Shown in pieces: positions 33,601-43,079 of a stretch of 64,000 nt of DNA. This stretch comes from Melanopsichium pennsylvanicum (Eukaryota > Basidiomycota > Ustilaginomycetes > Ustilaginales). Within the stretch, counting starts at the first letter, position 1; the number at the start of each line of letters is the position of its first letter. The stretch covers positions 310,001 through 374,000 of the forward strand of contig OAPG01000002.1 in assembly GCA_900208305.1 (NCBI GenBank), in the 5' to 3' direction. Under the pieces are notes generated by a model, which was not told where the DNA came from, searched no databases, and saw only the letters and a program-made list of their open reading frames with translations. A program made the translations under genes and the position numbers.

Positions 33601-35153
33601 AGAAAGCAGCGAGGTCACAGGCTGCAAGGAAAGCTGCCGAAGCAGCCAGCGATAAGCAAGCGCTCCAAGCTGAGCTCGACGCCGCGCTCGCCAATTCAGC
33701 GGAGCTCACGGAGAAGCTCGCAAAGGCAGGAGCCGAGTCAAACGAAGCTGATGACGACGACGTCAATGCAGAGTTCAAAGATCTTGTCAGAGGCAAAGGA
33801 GCTCATCAGCCCGATGGATCCAGCGCTCGACTTGAACAACTCGAAACCACACTTTCCGAACGCGAATCTCAACTAGCCTCACTCCGACTTGAACTCGAGT
33901 CGACACGCCATCAGCTTGCATCGAAACCTCTCGCCACCAACTCGACCACAACTCAATCGTCCGATATCGTTTGCGAACTAGCCACGCTCCGTGACGATTT
34001 GAGCCAGTCGCAAGAAGAACGCCAAGAACTTCAAGTCGAACTCGCGAAGCTCCAAGCGGCAGCTACAGGTCGAGAGCAAGAGGCGCAAAGGAGCGCGACA
34101 CTTGACTCGGAGCTGACTCGAGCGAATGCAAAAGTTGCCGAGCTGGAGAAGCAAGTTTTAGCTGAGAAAGCGAGGACAGAAGAGGCGCTAACCACTGTGG
34201 CAAGGCCTTTACCTGTGCCGACATCGCTGGAGGGTGGGTATCGATCGGTACCCTCTTCTCCCACGAAAACTGGATTCATCGCTTCCGGATCCAAGTTGAA
34301 ACCCACAGCTACGCCTGCTTCGCACTTGACCGGAAGTGGATTAAACAGGGCTGGCTCGGTGAAGGAGTACCGCCGATATAATACAAACGGTGCTAATGAA
34401 CCCTCTTCGCCTAGTCCAGCATTGGGGGCGCGAAGTGGCCTACTTGGCCATCATGCTGTGTTTGGAGGTGTTGGTGCTAGCAATAAGGCAGAAAGGGAAG
34501 AGATTGAACGATTGAATGCGGTCATCAACTCTCAAAGAGCAATCATGGCCGATCTGGAGAACAGTGTTGCTTCGTGGAAAGCGAGAATGAGGGCTCAAGC
34601 GGAGCTCATTCAGAAGCTCGTTGTTCAGAACGACTATGGCGGTGGTAGTGGGGGACAATCTCCGCCGACATCTGATGTAGAAGCTGATGAAGTGTGTGCT
34701 GCTTCTCCGCGTCGTAGGCAACTCCACACCGTACCAGAGGGTGGATTTTCCTCGTTACCCCGCACAACACACCTCTCCCTGGCGCAACAGCAGCAGCATC
34801 ATAGAGAAGCAAGCGAGCCCTACTACGGTGCACACACATATAACAAGCCCCCACAAGCCCATGGTAATGTGGGACTTGGTATGCTACCCGCCTCACCACA
34901 AAAGTTTAACATGGCAACTTGGTCAGCCTCCTCTCCCAACCCTTTGCCCTTGCCTGAAGGTGGCATGGTTTCTCCATCAAAGAGGAAACCGAGAAAGACG
35001 ATCGAGATGGATCTGAAACTGTTGAAATCCAGTCCAAGGGTTGAGAGCAACAAGACAAAATTCTCCCTCAATGACTTTGGAATCGGTGTTGGATCGAGTC
35101 AAGATACTCCCACAAAGAAGAGAGGTACAAACGCCTCGGCTTATTACATCTAA
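30675..35153 (+). CDS. Kinesin motor protein, kinesin-7 (CENP-E/Kip2-like), 1492 aa
   Basis: A plus-end-type microtubule motor with an N-terminal region of about 265 Ser/Thr-rich residues before the motor. The motor (about 268-658) starts VVVCVRMRP and has the P-loop GQTGSGKTHT near 382, switch I NERSSRSH and switch II LIDLAGSE. An insert of about 35 residues rich in Ser/Thr lies between the conserved strand KDLLAPL and LRIIEDQ. Coiled coil extends over about 675-1180 with breaks. The tail is disordered and basic, ending near KKRGTNASAYYI. The short neck and N-terminal motor after a Ser-rich head fit the kinesin-7 group, which has more than one member in smut fungi; the exact paralogue cannot be told. 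The ATG at 30675 (MFRFRSSN) is preferred; upstream frame is leader. No intron. Confidence 0.9.
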   Translation: MFRFRSSNSSASSTPPTSPLTTAPAKHSNQPSLPSIDSASPSLSTADSVPSTTSNSSILSLLQAHSSSTSLSSALSPATSLSHLACEPCLTSEALHIEPTKATASQTRIASSASTPSTKSLQSHAALASPRRSSLVISPRTSKATISTTIAQVPPSPNASLSRRSSFANNIKQHRSSNAAIMAKKAKVGSSAKSSPFTKLASNAATKEGSALSEKPCSESTPARTNTESSLTTVVEDDTTTPSTSAIPSPIKPAAEMSSLSSSSESKQNVVVCVRMRPTRATSTEAPVWNADSLKNQIVPTEHHPAIAKRTTSSERAGASTSIAAAPSLHDLESEDAPTSTYHFQFDKLILAPQTTDDMYHSHISPVVRAAMEGYNGTVFAYGQTGSGKTHTMSGSDKEPGVIPRAVQQVFQMIKNEPDREFLLRVSYLEIYNETLKDLLAPLPPLSNGSLQTTERPASPIKTSSSHSTGQSQSSTLRIIEDQKSARVIMTGLREEIVTQAETVLDLLQRGQDERHVGATDWNERSSRSHCVFQLTIESRANDAHSGGGKEVRISQLNLIDLAGSERAASQVERRKEGAFINKSLLTLGTVIGKLTEPSDSGDAHIPYRDSKLTRILQTSLSGNARIAVICTLSPDAEHANETLSTLKFGKRCKSIVTTAKKGTAMDDKALLQKYRKELDALRARLEANGSSPNPDNVIMAAVSPEVPTEERAKLDELNKEKEATQKEVEDMQKKRMDLKGQIEHLTRLILTSQSVADDVKEGNAVAGPSTPVRGRNAHASALARRGPRMSDLFSGTGSGYNSPTTGHSSIFSDQNTTLSGVKPFQLEAELAALRKQLRMQIESREILISAHTAELATRDSRATELQEAIRLNEQELDEAEVAYEKLKEERDEARRIALKEQEKARENKRKLLEEQEANRLLKLVAKARAGDEDKALQNQIESLTERLKEKEAEAKMVKEKFEAELERVKKEVEEEKAARSQAARKAAEAASDKQALQAELDAALANSAELTEKLAKAGAESNEADDDDVNAEFKDLVRGKGAHQPDGSSARLEQLETTLSERESQLASLRLELESTRHQLASKPLATNSTTTQSSDIVCELATLRDDLSQSQEERQELQVELAKLQAAATGREQEAQRSATLDSELTRANAKVAELEKQVLAEKARTEEALTTVARPLPVPTSLEGGYRSVPSSPTKTGFIASGSKLKPTATPASHLTGSGLNRAGSVKEYRRYNTNGANEPSSPSPALGARSGLLGHHAVFGGVGASNKAEREEIERLNAVINSQRAIMADLENSVASWKARMRAQAELIQKLVVQNDYGGGSGGQSPPTSDVEADEVCAASPRRRQLHTVPEGGFSSLPRTTHLSLAQQQQHHREASEPYYGAHTYNKPPQAHGNVGLGMLPASPQKFNMATWSASSPNPLPLPEGGMVSPSKRKPRKTIEMDLKLLKSSPRVESNKTKFSLNDFGIGVGSSQDTPTKKRGTNASAYYI

Positions 35154-35790
35154 GTCTCTTATTCTCCCATTGAACAATGCATCTTTTGCTTTCTTTTTGT
35201 TGTCTTTCGCTTGCATGTATCATCCCGCTTCCAAATTCCAGTCCCTTCATACACGCCTTTTTGTAACTGAAACCTTTTATCGACACTGTTTCCAACATTT
35301 TTTTGTCGCTGCCAACCTTTCCTTCCCACTTTTATCAATTTATCTTTTGTGTTGTGAAAATGTTCATGTGCTGTTTAGCATCTTGAATGCAGATTTGAAC
35401 TCGGATTTCAACCCGATTTAACCCATACACTCTGCAAAACGTGCCTACACAACCATCGTCCACAAACATTTCAAACATAACATCAAGGCTGTAAACAAAG
35501 GGATCAACTTTCCGGAGATACGTAATACAATGGTGAAACCGGTCAACGAGGTAATCTAAAGTACACTTTTTGAGGGGGGATTTCCAGCAGGCCTCTGTCC
35601 TGCTTGTGGAAAGGGGATAAAATTCGAACATAGTAGGTTGTTGTTATACAAGCGCTTTTTGAGGTCAAAAAGTGCCTTGATACTTTGGATCATGTGCAAG
35701 GGCGAGACTTGCCCCCTCTTTTTTTTTTTTTTGTGCGAGATAAGTCCTGAGCAGAGCAGAAGAGGTTCAAAGAGCGAGAGAAAGGGACAA
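35154..35790. other. Intergenic 3' region between convergent kinesin and GATA genes
   Basis: No gene is seen. The stretch is A/T-rich compared with the genes and has a T run at 35721-35732. It probably holds both 3' untranslated regions. Confidence 0.5.
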
Positions 35791-38700
35791 TTAGATCTCG
35801 GCGAGTGGCTCATCGGTGACTGTACCAACACCATGAGCAACCGCAGCCTGTGCAGCTGCCCTGATCGCATCAGCAGTGAGCGCTTCGGTCAAATCCAAGC
35901 CTGCATCACTACCTCCAGCTTCTACACTTTCTGTTACCGCCACCACTTCGGCTTTATCCAAGCCCATCGTACTAGGCGGTGTGTCTGGAAGATTCGAGTG
36001 AACCAATTGCTTGTACAATGCCTCGCTCACGACCGATTCGATCGTTTGCAATGCCGCAGCGCTCACATTCGGATCCAATTCCTCCTGCTCAGGTGATCCT
36101 GTTGGCATCTCCGGAACACCACCGGTGTCGCTTGTATCGGCAGCGGTAGGCAAAGGATGAGGGGTTCTGAGGTCATTCGCAGTAGCACCATCAGTAGTGG
36201 TGCTCCCGATAGTAGCAGCAATAGCCCGAGAAATCGCGTTAGAGACGGGTAGCGGAAGAGGTTCCGAAATGTCGATCAGGGAAGGAGCTGTTGAGGTTGC
36301 GGCTATGGCGTCGAGGGCGATTGATACGGCAATGTTGTGCGATGGGTCCGGAGCAGGATCGGTGGAGGAAGATGTGTCGGTTGTTTCGGTGGCGGGTGCA
36401 CCTACGTGATCCGAGATGGCGGTAGTATTGCTGGTGACGGGGATAGGGTCGAAGGGGGGTTCGACTTTGACATTCGTAGCAGCAGCTGCGTGTGCAATGT
36501 CCTGTGATGGGGCGGTCTTAGCAGCCGGAGAAGCAGACTTGACAGCAGGTGAAGGACTTTGCGTTGCCGATACAGGTGTTGAGCTCGCTGTAGAGCTTGG
36601 ACCAGGTGTGCTGTTCACCCTTCCCACTGTCGGTGTTGGCGTCATCGTCGAGGGTGTCGTCGCTGCTTGTCCGGCTGTGACAGCCGCCGCTGCAGCCGCC
36701 TTGGCCATTTCCTCGTCTTTTCTCTTCTTACTATTCTTCCTATGCACTCCTGGCAAGCTTCCGCCCCCTCCTCCTCTACTCTTTGGCACAATGCTCGGAT
36801 CGCCGGTGGGCTCGATGAATTCAACCTCTCCATCTTTGCCCTTCTTCTTCTTCCTCCGTGTCAGGGAACGCGCGTACCTCAATCCGCAAGCATTGCAAAG
36901 GGTCTTGTGACCGGAGGGCCCGCGACGCCACTCGGGAGAGTTGATCTTACCGCATCCTGTGCATGCTTTGTTGACGCCATTGTTGGGTGAATCTGCACCG
37001 CCTGAAGAAGGAGATGGGGCGGGATGGACTTTGTTGGTGTTTGCAGGAGTCGTGTGGGTAGGGCGAGGAGCGGCGGCGGTGGTGATGGTGGGTAGTTTAG
37101 GGGTGGCAGGGGCATTCGTGTACATCAAGCTAGGGTTTGCAAGTGCAGAGAGGCCTTCGGATTTGATTGATGTTTTTGCGTGCTTGGTGGGACCGAGCCT
37201 GGCGTTGTTGTAACCTACGGAAACTTTCTGAGCTGGGAGTTGAGTTGGCGTGCCGTTGGTGATGAGCGCCGCGGCAGAAAGTTGTGATTTTGTCGTTGAT
37301 GGTGTGGCGGACGTTGTTGATTGGGCAACCTTGGGCTGTGACACCGCCGTCGCGTCGTTGTGAGCAGCCTTTGAGGCCACATTTCCATCTGCAGCCTCGC
37401 ACGGCGCCTTAACATCGTCGTTTCCGCCTTCTATGCGGGGTCGTTTGTTCGGAGAAGCTTGCGAAACATCCTCCTCAGCCTTGCGCCTTTCGGTCTGAGC
37501 CTGCAGCGTCGCCCTCGCTTGCAGCACCAACTTGGGGTCAGGCGGAGGGAGTTGCTGTTGGAAAGTGGTGTGAAAGCAAGCCAAAATCACTCCGCCGTAA
37601 GGAATGAGCACACTCTCAATGCTCCTGATCTTGCCCTCTGTAGTCAATGTATGTTTTGCCCTGAATCTTCGTGTGCAGCTGGTATTGGCATCGGACGATG
37701 ACGAAGGTCCAGGAGCGATGGAAACACCTTGCGCGAGTCGTGCAAAGTCATCCGCAAAGTAGCTGCCGTCGTGGAACACGGTTGTGTCCGACTGCGTTAC
37801 CAGATCCGCTTCTGCGTCGTTGGGGAACAGCCTCGGCGGCGGCCAGCTCATGAGAACTCTGCCCTCGCCCGCTGCTTCTATGACTTGAAAGACATGCGCT
37901 GGTCCAGTCTCAGGCACAGTTTCACGCGGCGTTGCCTTGACCTGTTTCCAAATGGTATCGCACTGCCTGGCAGTAAAGCTGCCACCAGGAGTACCACACC
38001 AATTTGTCCATTCAGATTTATGCTCCTCGTCGTTATCCTCGTTGCCCTTGTCGATGATGGCGTGAAGAAAGCAGAGCAGCATGCCGTCGCCGATCCAGTT
38101 GATCACTATGTCGATCGCAACAAAGCTGTCATCCTCCACATAGCGATCCGCGTCTGGGTCACGAGGTGGGTTGATGGCTCCAAGCAGCTCTCGTATGCGA
38201 GGAATGCGGGAGTAGCGACAACGAGTTACACTGCCGAAAAGGGTGCGACTCTCGACGATCTTTTGCATGTCGTCACGAACCCTATCGCGCTCCTCCGGGT
38301 GTACGTAGTCGTAAAAGTTGGATCCGATCATGGGAGGTGCTTGTTCGGCCATATGTTGTTGCAGAATGGGATCAAGGTAGACGAAGTCCAACTTGTCTCC
38401 GGTCGGACCGTTGCCTCTGCAATAGTCTGCAGATAGCAGAGCCCAATAGCAGCGAGTCTTGCCGAGGTCAACAGTCGCTTCGGTGGATGGGAGTTGAGAG
38501 TGGTCGGGAGCGCGCTTAGCGATGGAAAGCGGGTAGGGTGAGGTATCGTCCGTATATTTGCGGCACTGCTCGTGGATAGCTGCAAGGCGGGTGTCATCTT
38601 CGTCGGAACCGTTGATGGAGGTGCCATTTGTGTAGACAGAATTCGGGACGCGGTCGGTGGTCGAATCGAAGCTGTCTTCTGATGTAGCTTTATGTTGAAG

Positions 38701-39057
38701 ATTGTCGTCGCGCTGCTGCTGAGCATGGACTGAGGCTGCTGCGGCTGCGAGGAGGTACGAGTTGAGATGGTCGGCGCCATCGATACTGTCGGAAGGGACG
38801 TCTTGGTGGCTCTGAGCTGCAGCGGCCATGGCAGCAGCTGCGGCAGCTAATGCTGCTTCATCGGGCACTGCTATCGAGGACATAGAGACGTCGTTATCGT
38901 CCGAGCTCGTAGAGGGTGCTGCGGTTTCATCGTCTGCCGGCAGAACTGATGGTATTCCTGAGGCTACGCTGCAAACGCTTGACGCTGAAATTGGTAGTGA
39001 CGGAGGTGTCAATGGATGAGTATCCAGCAGCATATCATCTGCTACGCCTGTCGTCAT
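35791..39057 (-). CDS. GATA-type zinc-finger transcription factor with PAS-like domain, 1088 aa
   Basis: A nuclear DNA-binding regulator expected to bind GATA sites. A single C-x2-C-x18-C-x2-C finger lies near 697-722 ([16 protein letters not shown], then [10 protein letters not shown]), followed by a basic stretch RRKKKKGK. A region at about 195-340 ([12 protein letters not shown], then [27 protein letters not shown] and later a core strand with CFLHAII) looks like a fungal PAS domain. It lacks the GRNCRFLQ flavin-binding motif of LOV domains, so direct light sensing is unlikely. The architecture PAS then GATA recalls white-collar-2 type factors, but the protein is far longer and the tail (about 740-1088) is Ala/Ser/Pro/Thr-rich and disordered. 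Candidates are a WC-2-like partner or a basidiomycete GATA factor of unknown role. The ATG at 39057 is the first in frame; no intron is seen. Confidence 0.85.
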   Translation of the reverse strand: MTTGVADDMLLDTHPLTPPSLPISASSVCSVASGIPSVLPADDETAAPSTSSDDNDVSMSSIAVPDEAALAAAAAAMAAAAQSHQDVPSDSIDGADHLNSYLLAAAAASVHAQQQRDDNLQHKATSEDSFDSTTDRVPNSVYTNGTSINGSDEDDTRLAAIHEQCRKYTDDTSPYPLSIAKRAPDHSQLPSTEATVDLGKTRCYWALLSADYCRGNGPTGDKLDFVYLDPILQQHMAEQAPPMIGSNFYDYVHPEERDRVRDDMQKIVESRTLFGSVTRCRYSRIPRIRELLGAINPPRDPDADRYVEDDSFVAIDIVINWIGDGMLLCFLHAIIDKGNEDNDEEHKSEWTNWCGTPGGSFTARQCDTIWKQVKATPRETVPETGPAHVFQVIEAAGEGRVLMSWPPPRLFPNDAEADLVTQSDTTVFHDGSYFADDFARLAQGVSIAPGPSSSSDANTSCTRRFRAKHTLTTEGKIRSIESVLIPYGGVILACFHTTFQQQLPPPDPKLVLQARATLQAQTERRKAEEDVSQASPNKRPRIEGGNDDVKAPCEAADGNVASKAAHNDATAVSQPKVAQSTTSATPSTTKSQLSAAALITNGTPTQLPAQKVSVGYNNARLGPTKHAKTSIKSEGLSALANPSLMYTNAPATPKLPTITTAAAPRPTHTTPANTNKVHPAPSPSSGGADSPNNGVNKACTGCGKINSPEWRRGPSGHKTLCNACGLRYARSLTRRKKKKGKDGEVEFIEPTGDPSIVPKSRGGGGGSLPGVHRKNSKKRKDEEMAKAAAAAAVTAGQAATTPSTMTPTPTVGRVNSTPGPSSTASSTPVSATQSPSPAVKSASPAAKTAPSQDIAHAAAATNVKVEPPFDPIPVTSNTTAISDHVGAPATETTDTSSSTDPAPDPSHNIAVSIALDAIAATSTAPSLIDISEPLPLPVSNAISRAIAATIGSTTTDGATANDLRTPHPLPTAADTSDTGGVPEMPTGSPEQEELDPNVSAAALQTIESVVSEALYKQLVHSNLPDTPPSTMGLDKAEVVAVTESVEAGGSDAGLDLTEALTADAIRAAAQAAVAHGVGTVTDEPLAEI

Positions 39058-40290
39058 GATAAGGCGACAAATTTGAACGGTATTATTACGGGTCCGTCAA
39101 CCGTTGAATGTGTGTGTCGCGTCAAAAATAGGCGGGAATGGGGATGAGATGGGTGATGTTAATCGTGCATCCGACGTTGCTGACGTCGAATGAAACACTA
39201 TAAATGGCTGCAAATTGTGATGAGCGCAGCAGGTATAGCAAGACAGGACATTGAGACAGAAGCGGTTGTAGATTTGATTGCGCGCAACTGAGGGGAAGTT
39301 CGGAGCCGGAGTAGACGGTATCAGGGCTGCGCACAGTGTTTCCAAGAGTTCCTTGTACCTCAGATGAGGGCCCGAAAGCGATACCGACAAAGGTCCGAGA
39401 AGTGTTATTTCGGTCGCCTTCCGAAGGGGTAGCCGACCAGGTTGACAATGAGGACGGGGCTCGCACGCCGGCGATGGCGAGCAAGAGAGAGGAGGGAACT
39501 GATGAGGAGAACTAGTTTTGCAAGACCTTTGTACGCTTGTTCGATCTTTGCTGATCTGATCGAAGTGTCAATTTCCGCCCAGCTTCGGATCAAGGCCAGG
39601 GATAAAATGTGGGAGTGGAGGTAGTGCGGGGGAGTGATCGTGACGAGAGATCGAAGAAGTGATCAGGATGCCTGGGATAGGGTCCTTTTCATACTGTAGA
39701 CGCACGGCGAAAGGCTTGGTGTATGCAGAGTCAAATCTTCTTTTCTTCTTGTCTGTGTGACGTTGAGGATGAGTTTGTTGACTCTCAATGAATTTTTTTT
39801 CTGTCCACTCCGATTTGGGTGAAAAGGCTGGCGCGGCCCCGCTTGGACGCTGCGAGGTCTTGTAGAAAAGAAAGGTCAGAGCTATGCCTTAGGTCCGCCT
39901 TTCCCACGGTTAGAATCGTCTAGATTGTAGCAAATCGGGGGTGAGATGAGAAATCCGTGAGTCAGAGTTAGGCCGCGAAGTCTATCGCACGAGAGATGCT
40001 AAAGTAACGAGATCAGGTAGGTTTAGACATAATCGGCGATAGGCAAGACTCCTTTTTGCGGATTTCGGATCTAAAGCTCAAATCCAAAGCGGCAAAAAAA
40101 AGTGGCTCCTTCTTTGTTGGTATGAACGCCAAAATTGAAACCGTGTGACACTTTGCTTTCGTCATCGACAGAAACACCGGCTTCTCGCATCCCAAAACGA
40201 CACGAACGAGTCAAGGCTCATACCCTGACGCCTGAAAAGGGTCCTAATCACACAACGCGGCCATCAGAGCAGAGACTCTTCTGGCAAAAT
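39058..40290. promoter_or_regulatory. Divergent promoter region between the GATA and TRM61 genes
   Basis: No gene is seen. TGACGTCG occurs at 39181-39188 (a CRE/bZIP-like word, next to GACGTTGC) and TATAAA near 39201. The rest is ordinary mixed sequence. The TRM61 frame is open back to 40135 and could in principle start there (ATG? the codon at 40135 lies in GAAACCGTGTG context), but the family-like sequence begins after 40291. Confidence 0.4.
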
Positions 40291-41865
40291 ATGTCGACAA
40301 CCAACTCGGTCTCCACATTGATTGCTACTAGCGTGGGTTCCTCGAGCGCAGGACAAAGCTCATGCTCTCGCAAAATGCGCGACAATGCTGCTTTCATCCG
40401 ACCTGGCGATCTCATCATTATTTTTGCTTCCCGCGATAAGACTCCGATACCCCTCACCGTGACACGCGGTGAGCACGTCTCCAACATGTTTGGTCACTTT
40501 CCACACGATGATATGGTCGGCATGCCCTATGGCAGCAAAATGATCTCCAAGAACGGTCGCGGCTACATCTACCTGCTTCGACCGACACCTGAACTTTGGA
40601 CGCTAGCACTTCCACATAGGACTCAAATTCTGTATGCACCCGACATGAGCTTTATCTCGATGAAGCTCAATATGGGGCCAGGTAGTCGGGTGATTGAGGC
40701 CGGGACTGGTAGTGGCAGCTTCAGTCATTTCATCGCCCGGACGATTGGTAGGGCAAACACCGGAACTGATGAACATCAGAGCGGGAAAGGCTTTAGATTA
40801 GTGAAAGGAGACGTGCAAGTGCCAAGAAACTGGGGCGGGCTGCCCAACCATCTGCAGTCGAACCTCTCGCGTGGCCGTGGACAACCTCGTGACATGGATG
40901 ATGCGGCTGACACTACCAAAACCAGTAGTCCTCAACCTGAAACGAACGAAGTGATGTTCAGTTCGTCATCATCGCGGAAAACCGAGACAGACTCGCACGT
41001 TCCAGAACTTCATGGTAGGTTATGGAGTTTTGAATTTCACGAGCCTCGTGTGGACAAGGCACGTTCCGAATTCGCTGCTCATGGAATGGACAAGACTATT
41101 GTGCTCAACCATCGAAATGTTTGCAAAGATGGTTTTGGACTAACCAACGCTGCGGATTGCGTATTTCTTGATCTTCCTGCACCGTGGGAGGCAATCGGTC
41201 ATGCGGTTCAGGCGTTGCGGCGCAATACGGTGACAAGGATCTGCTGCTTTTCACCGTGCATCGAGCAGGTACTCAAGACAGTTGGAGCTCTTAACGAGAA
41301 TGGGTTCACAGATGTTGAGACATTTGAAAGTCTGGTGAGGACGCACGAGAGTCACTCGGGTGCGGGACCGGAGATGAGTATTGATGAAGCTATTCAGCGG
41401 ATCAGGGTGGTGGAGAAGAGAAAAGAGACGAGAAGATTGATTCAGATTGAGAAGGCGAGGAGTTCAAAGCTTGATGGTGATAAGAACGGAGCTGGAGCGA
41501 CAGAGGGTGGTGCAGATGAAAAGGGCGATGTGAGTATGACTGGAGCAGATGCTTCTTCTGCGGCAGTGGAAGATGAGATAGGATTAAAACGTAAGCTGGA
41601 CCAAGATGGTCAAGATGCTATAGAGGTACAGGAGACGAACGATTCAGCGGAAGTATGCAAAGGAAAGGATATGAATGGATCATATCAACGCGGTGTACAA
41701 GAAGGCATTGCTGTGACTAAGAAAAAGGCGCGAATGATGCAGCAACAGACGCAACAGAGTCAGCCTATTCAATCTGCCACAGTCTTCTCCAGACCATATT
41801 ACGAGATGAGAGGTCACACGAGTTACTTGACGTTTGCTACGCTTCTTCCTCGTGACATGACTTGA
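40291..41865 (+). CDS. TRM61: tRNA (adenine-58-N1) methyltransferase catalytic subunit TRM61/GCD14, 524 aa
   Basis: The SAM-binding subunit of the Trm6-Trm61 enzyme, which makes m1A58 in tRNA, including initiator tRNA. Landmarks are the N-terminal barrel (FIRPGDLIIIFASRD, then GMPYGSKM), the strongly conserved PTPELWTLALPHRTQILY, SAM motif I VIEAGTGSGSFSH near 133, and ADCVFLDLPAPWEAIGHA near 287 followed by CCFSPCIEQV. An in-frame insert of about 85 residues (157-243), rich in Gly/Ser/Asp, interrupts the Rossmann domain between motif I and the acidic loop (LWSFEFHEPR). A Lys/Asp-rich segment of about 110 residues lies before the final conserved strand (RPYYEMRGHTSYLTFATLLP). The family is usually 300-400 aa, so both inserts explain the length. 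The ATG at 40291 is chosen because conserved sequence follows it. Confidence 0.93.
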   Translation: MSTTNSVSTLIATSVGSSSAGQSSCSRKMRDNAAFIRPGDLIIIFASRDKTPIPLTVTRGEHVSNMFGHFPHDDMVGMPYGSKMISKNGRGYIYLLRPTPELWTLALPHRTQILYAPDMSFISMKLNMGPGSRVIEAGTGSGSFSHFIARTIGRANTGTDEHQSGKGFRLVKGDVQVPRNWGGLPNHLQSNLSRGRGQPRDMDDAADTTKTSSPQPETNEVMFSSSSSRKTETDSHVPELHGRLWSFEFHEPRVDKARSEFAAHGMDKTIVLNHRNVCKDGFGLTNAADCVFLDLPAPWEAIGHAVQALRRNTVTRICCFSPCIEQVLKTVGALNENGFTDVETFESLVRTHESHSGAGPEMSIDEAIQRIRVVEKRKETRRLIQIEKARSSKLDGDKNGAGATEGGADEKGDVSMTGADASSAAVEDEIGLKRKLDQDGQDAIEVQETNDSAEVCKGKDMNGSYQRGVQEGIAVTKKKARMMQQQTQQSQPIQSATVFSRPYYEMRGHTSYLTFATLLPRDMT

Positions 41866-42646
41866 CGGGTTGTGAACATTCGGCTTGGGGATGAGATTGT
41901 TCGGTTGGAGATCATCTACTAGCACGCATCAAGCAATTTTGAAAAGTGGTTTAATCGCAATGATACATAACTTGCATCCGAATTTTGAAGCGGAGGGAAA
42001 GATTTTGACATAGTAAGTAAGCTAAGGATAATAGCGCTGGCAAACCATTCGGCTAAAATTAGACTGCAGCTGTAGAGTGAAGCCGAGTTCGGCGAGCTCG
42101 GTGATGATTTGAACAAAATAATTTTGTGAGATATGTACTGTACCCGTACGTAAAACACAAAAGATGGGAAAGTGTGAATGCGCTTTGCCAAGCGATTTTG
42201 TGATGCAAAAATGGACCAAATTTTGTTCAAGCTTTTCAAAGCTCGCCTAGACTTTTTGAAAAAGAGAACGACTGCATACGATGAAAGCTTGGATCGAAAA
42301 ATCAAGCATAAGGAAAGGGTTGGATCCAGACCCTTATTGTTGTTGACGTGCACTAAAGTGGGGAGCTAGAGCGCTGCAGCATGAATAAAATTGTCGGAGT
42401 TCAGATGAATGCACAAAGCGATTCTAGAGGCTTGGATTTGATGGCCCAACTGTGCAGATGTACTTTGAATTGGATTGCCATCTTGGGCACATATTTAAGC
42501 CTGCCGTAGAGTAGCATCCGAGAGAGTCATCGTCTTGGCCAACAAAGCGTGTACCTGGATCCATTTTGATCAGGCACTCAAAATTGGGACCAAAAGCCGT
42601 TCAAACCCCATGCATATATAACGGAGGGAAAAAAAAGAGAAAAAAA

Positions 42647-42670
42647 ACACACACACACATACACACATAC
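42647..42670 (+). repeat. (CA)n microsatellite
   Basis: About eleven CA units with two CATA interruptions, preceded by A runs. Confidence 0.8.
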
Positions 42671-42677
42671 CTGGGTG

Positions 42678-43079
42678 TTACCTCTCTCCTCTTGCGCTAT
42701 TTGTGAAATAACAGAGACCTGGAACCGGACCGGTTGTGCATTCTGGTACAAACTCATCCCCGCTACTCCGTGGATCATACGCCGAAATCTGCCAACGTTG
42801 CGCTCCCTCTTCGCATTGCATAACCTTTTGCTCTTGCGCGTCAAAGGCCAAAAAGAGGACGAGAGCGTTGCCCACATTATTCATGATGGCAACAAAAGAG
42901 AGGTACAGTAGATACCCCTCGTCATGTTCCAAAGCGCGGGATGCAGTAGTGATTGGTTGGACCGACGAATTGGCCATGTCAGAGCTGAATTGCGTGTGTA
43001 AGCCAGATCTCAAGTTGTGACAGGCGCAGAAGCAAGTGCTGCGGAAGCTGATGCGCGGGAGGAGACCGAAAGTGTGCAT
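42678..43079 (-). CDS. Possible small hypothetical protein, up to 133 aa
   Basis: I do not recognise this frame. It runs from an ATG at 43079 or, more likely, at 42977 (MANSSVQPITTASRALEHDEG, about 99 aa). It contains a hydrophobic stretch LLYLSFVAIMNNVGNALVLFLAF that could cross a membrane once. A good acceptor-like sequence (ACGCAATTCAG) lies just before the 42977 ATG, and a donor-like CCCAG/GTATGT lies just past its stop at 42676-42671, so a spliced gene on this strand is possible. The stretch is the only protein-like frame in the 3.7-kb gap. It may equally be chance. Confidence 0.2.
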   Translation of the reverse strand: MHTFGLLPRISFRSTCFCACHNLRSGLHTQFSSDMANSSVQPITTASRALEHDEGYLLYLSFVAIMNNVGNALVLFLAFDAQEQKVMQCEEGAQRWQISAYDPRSSGDEFVPECTTGPVPGLCYFTNSARGER

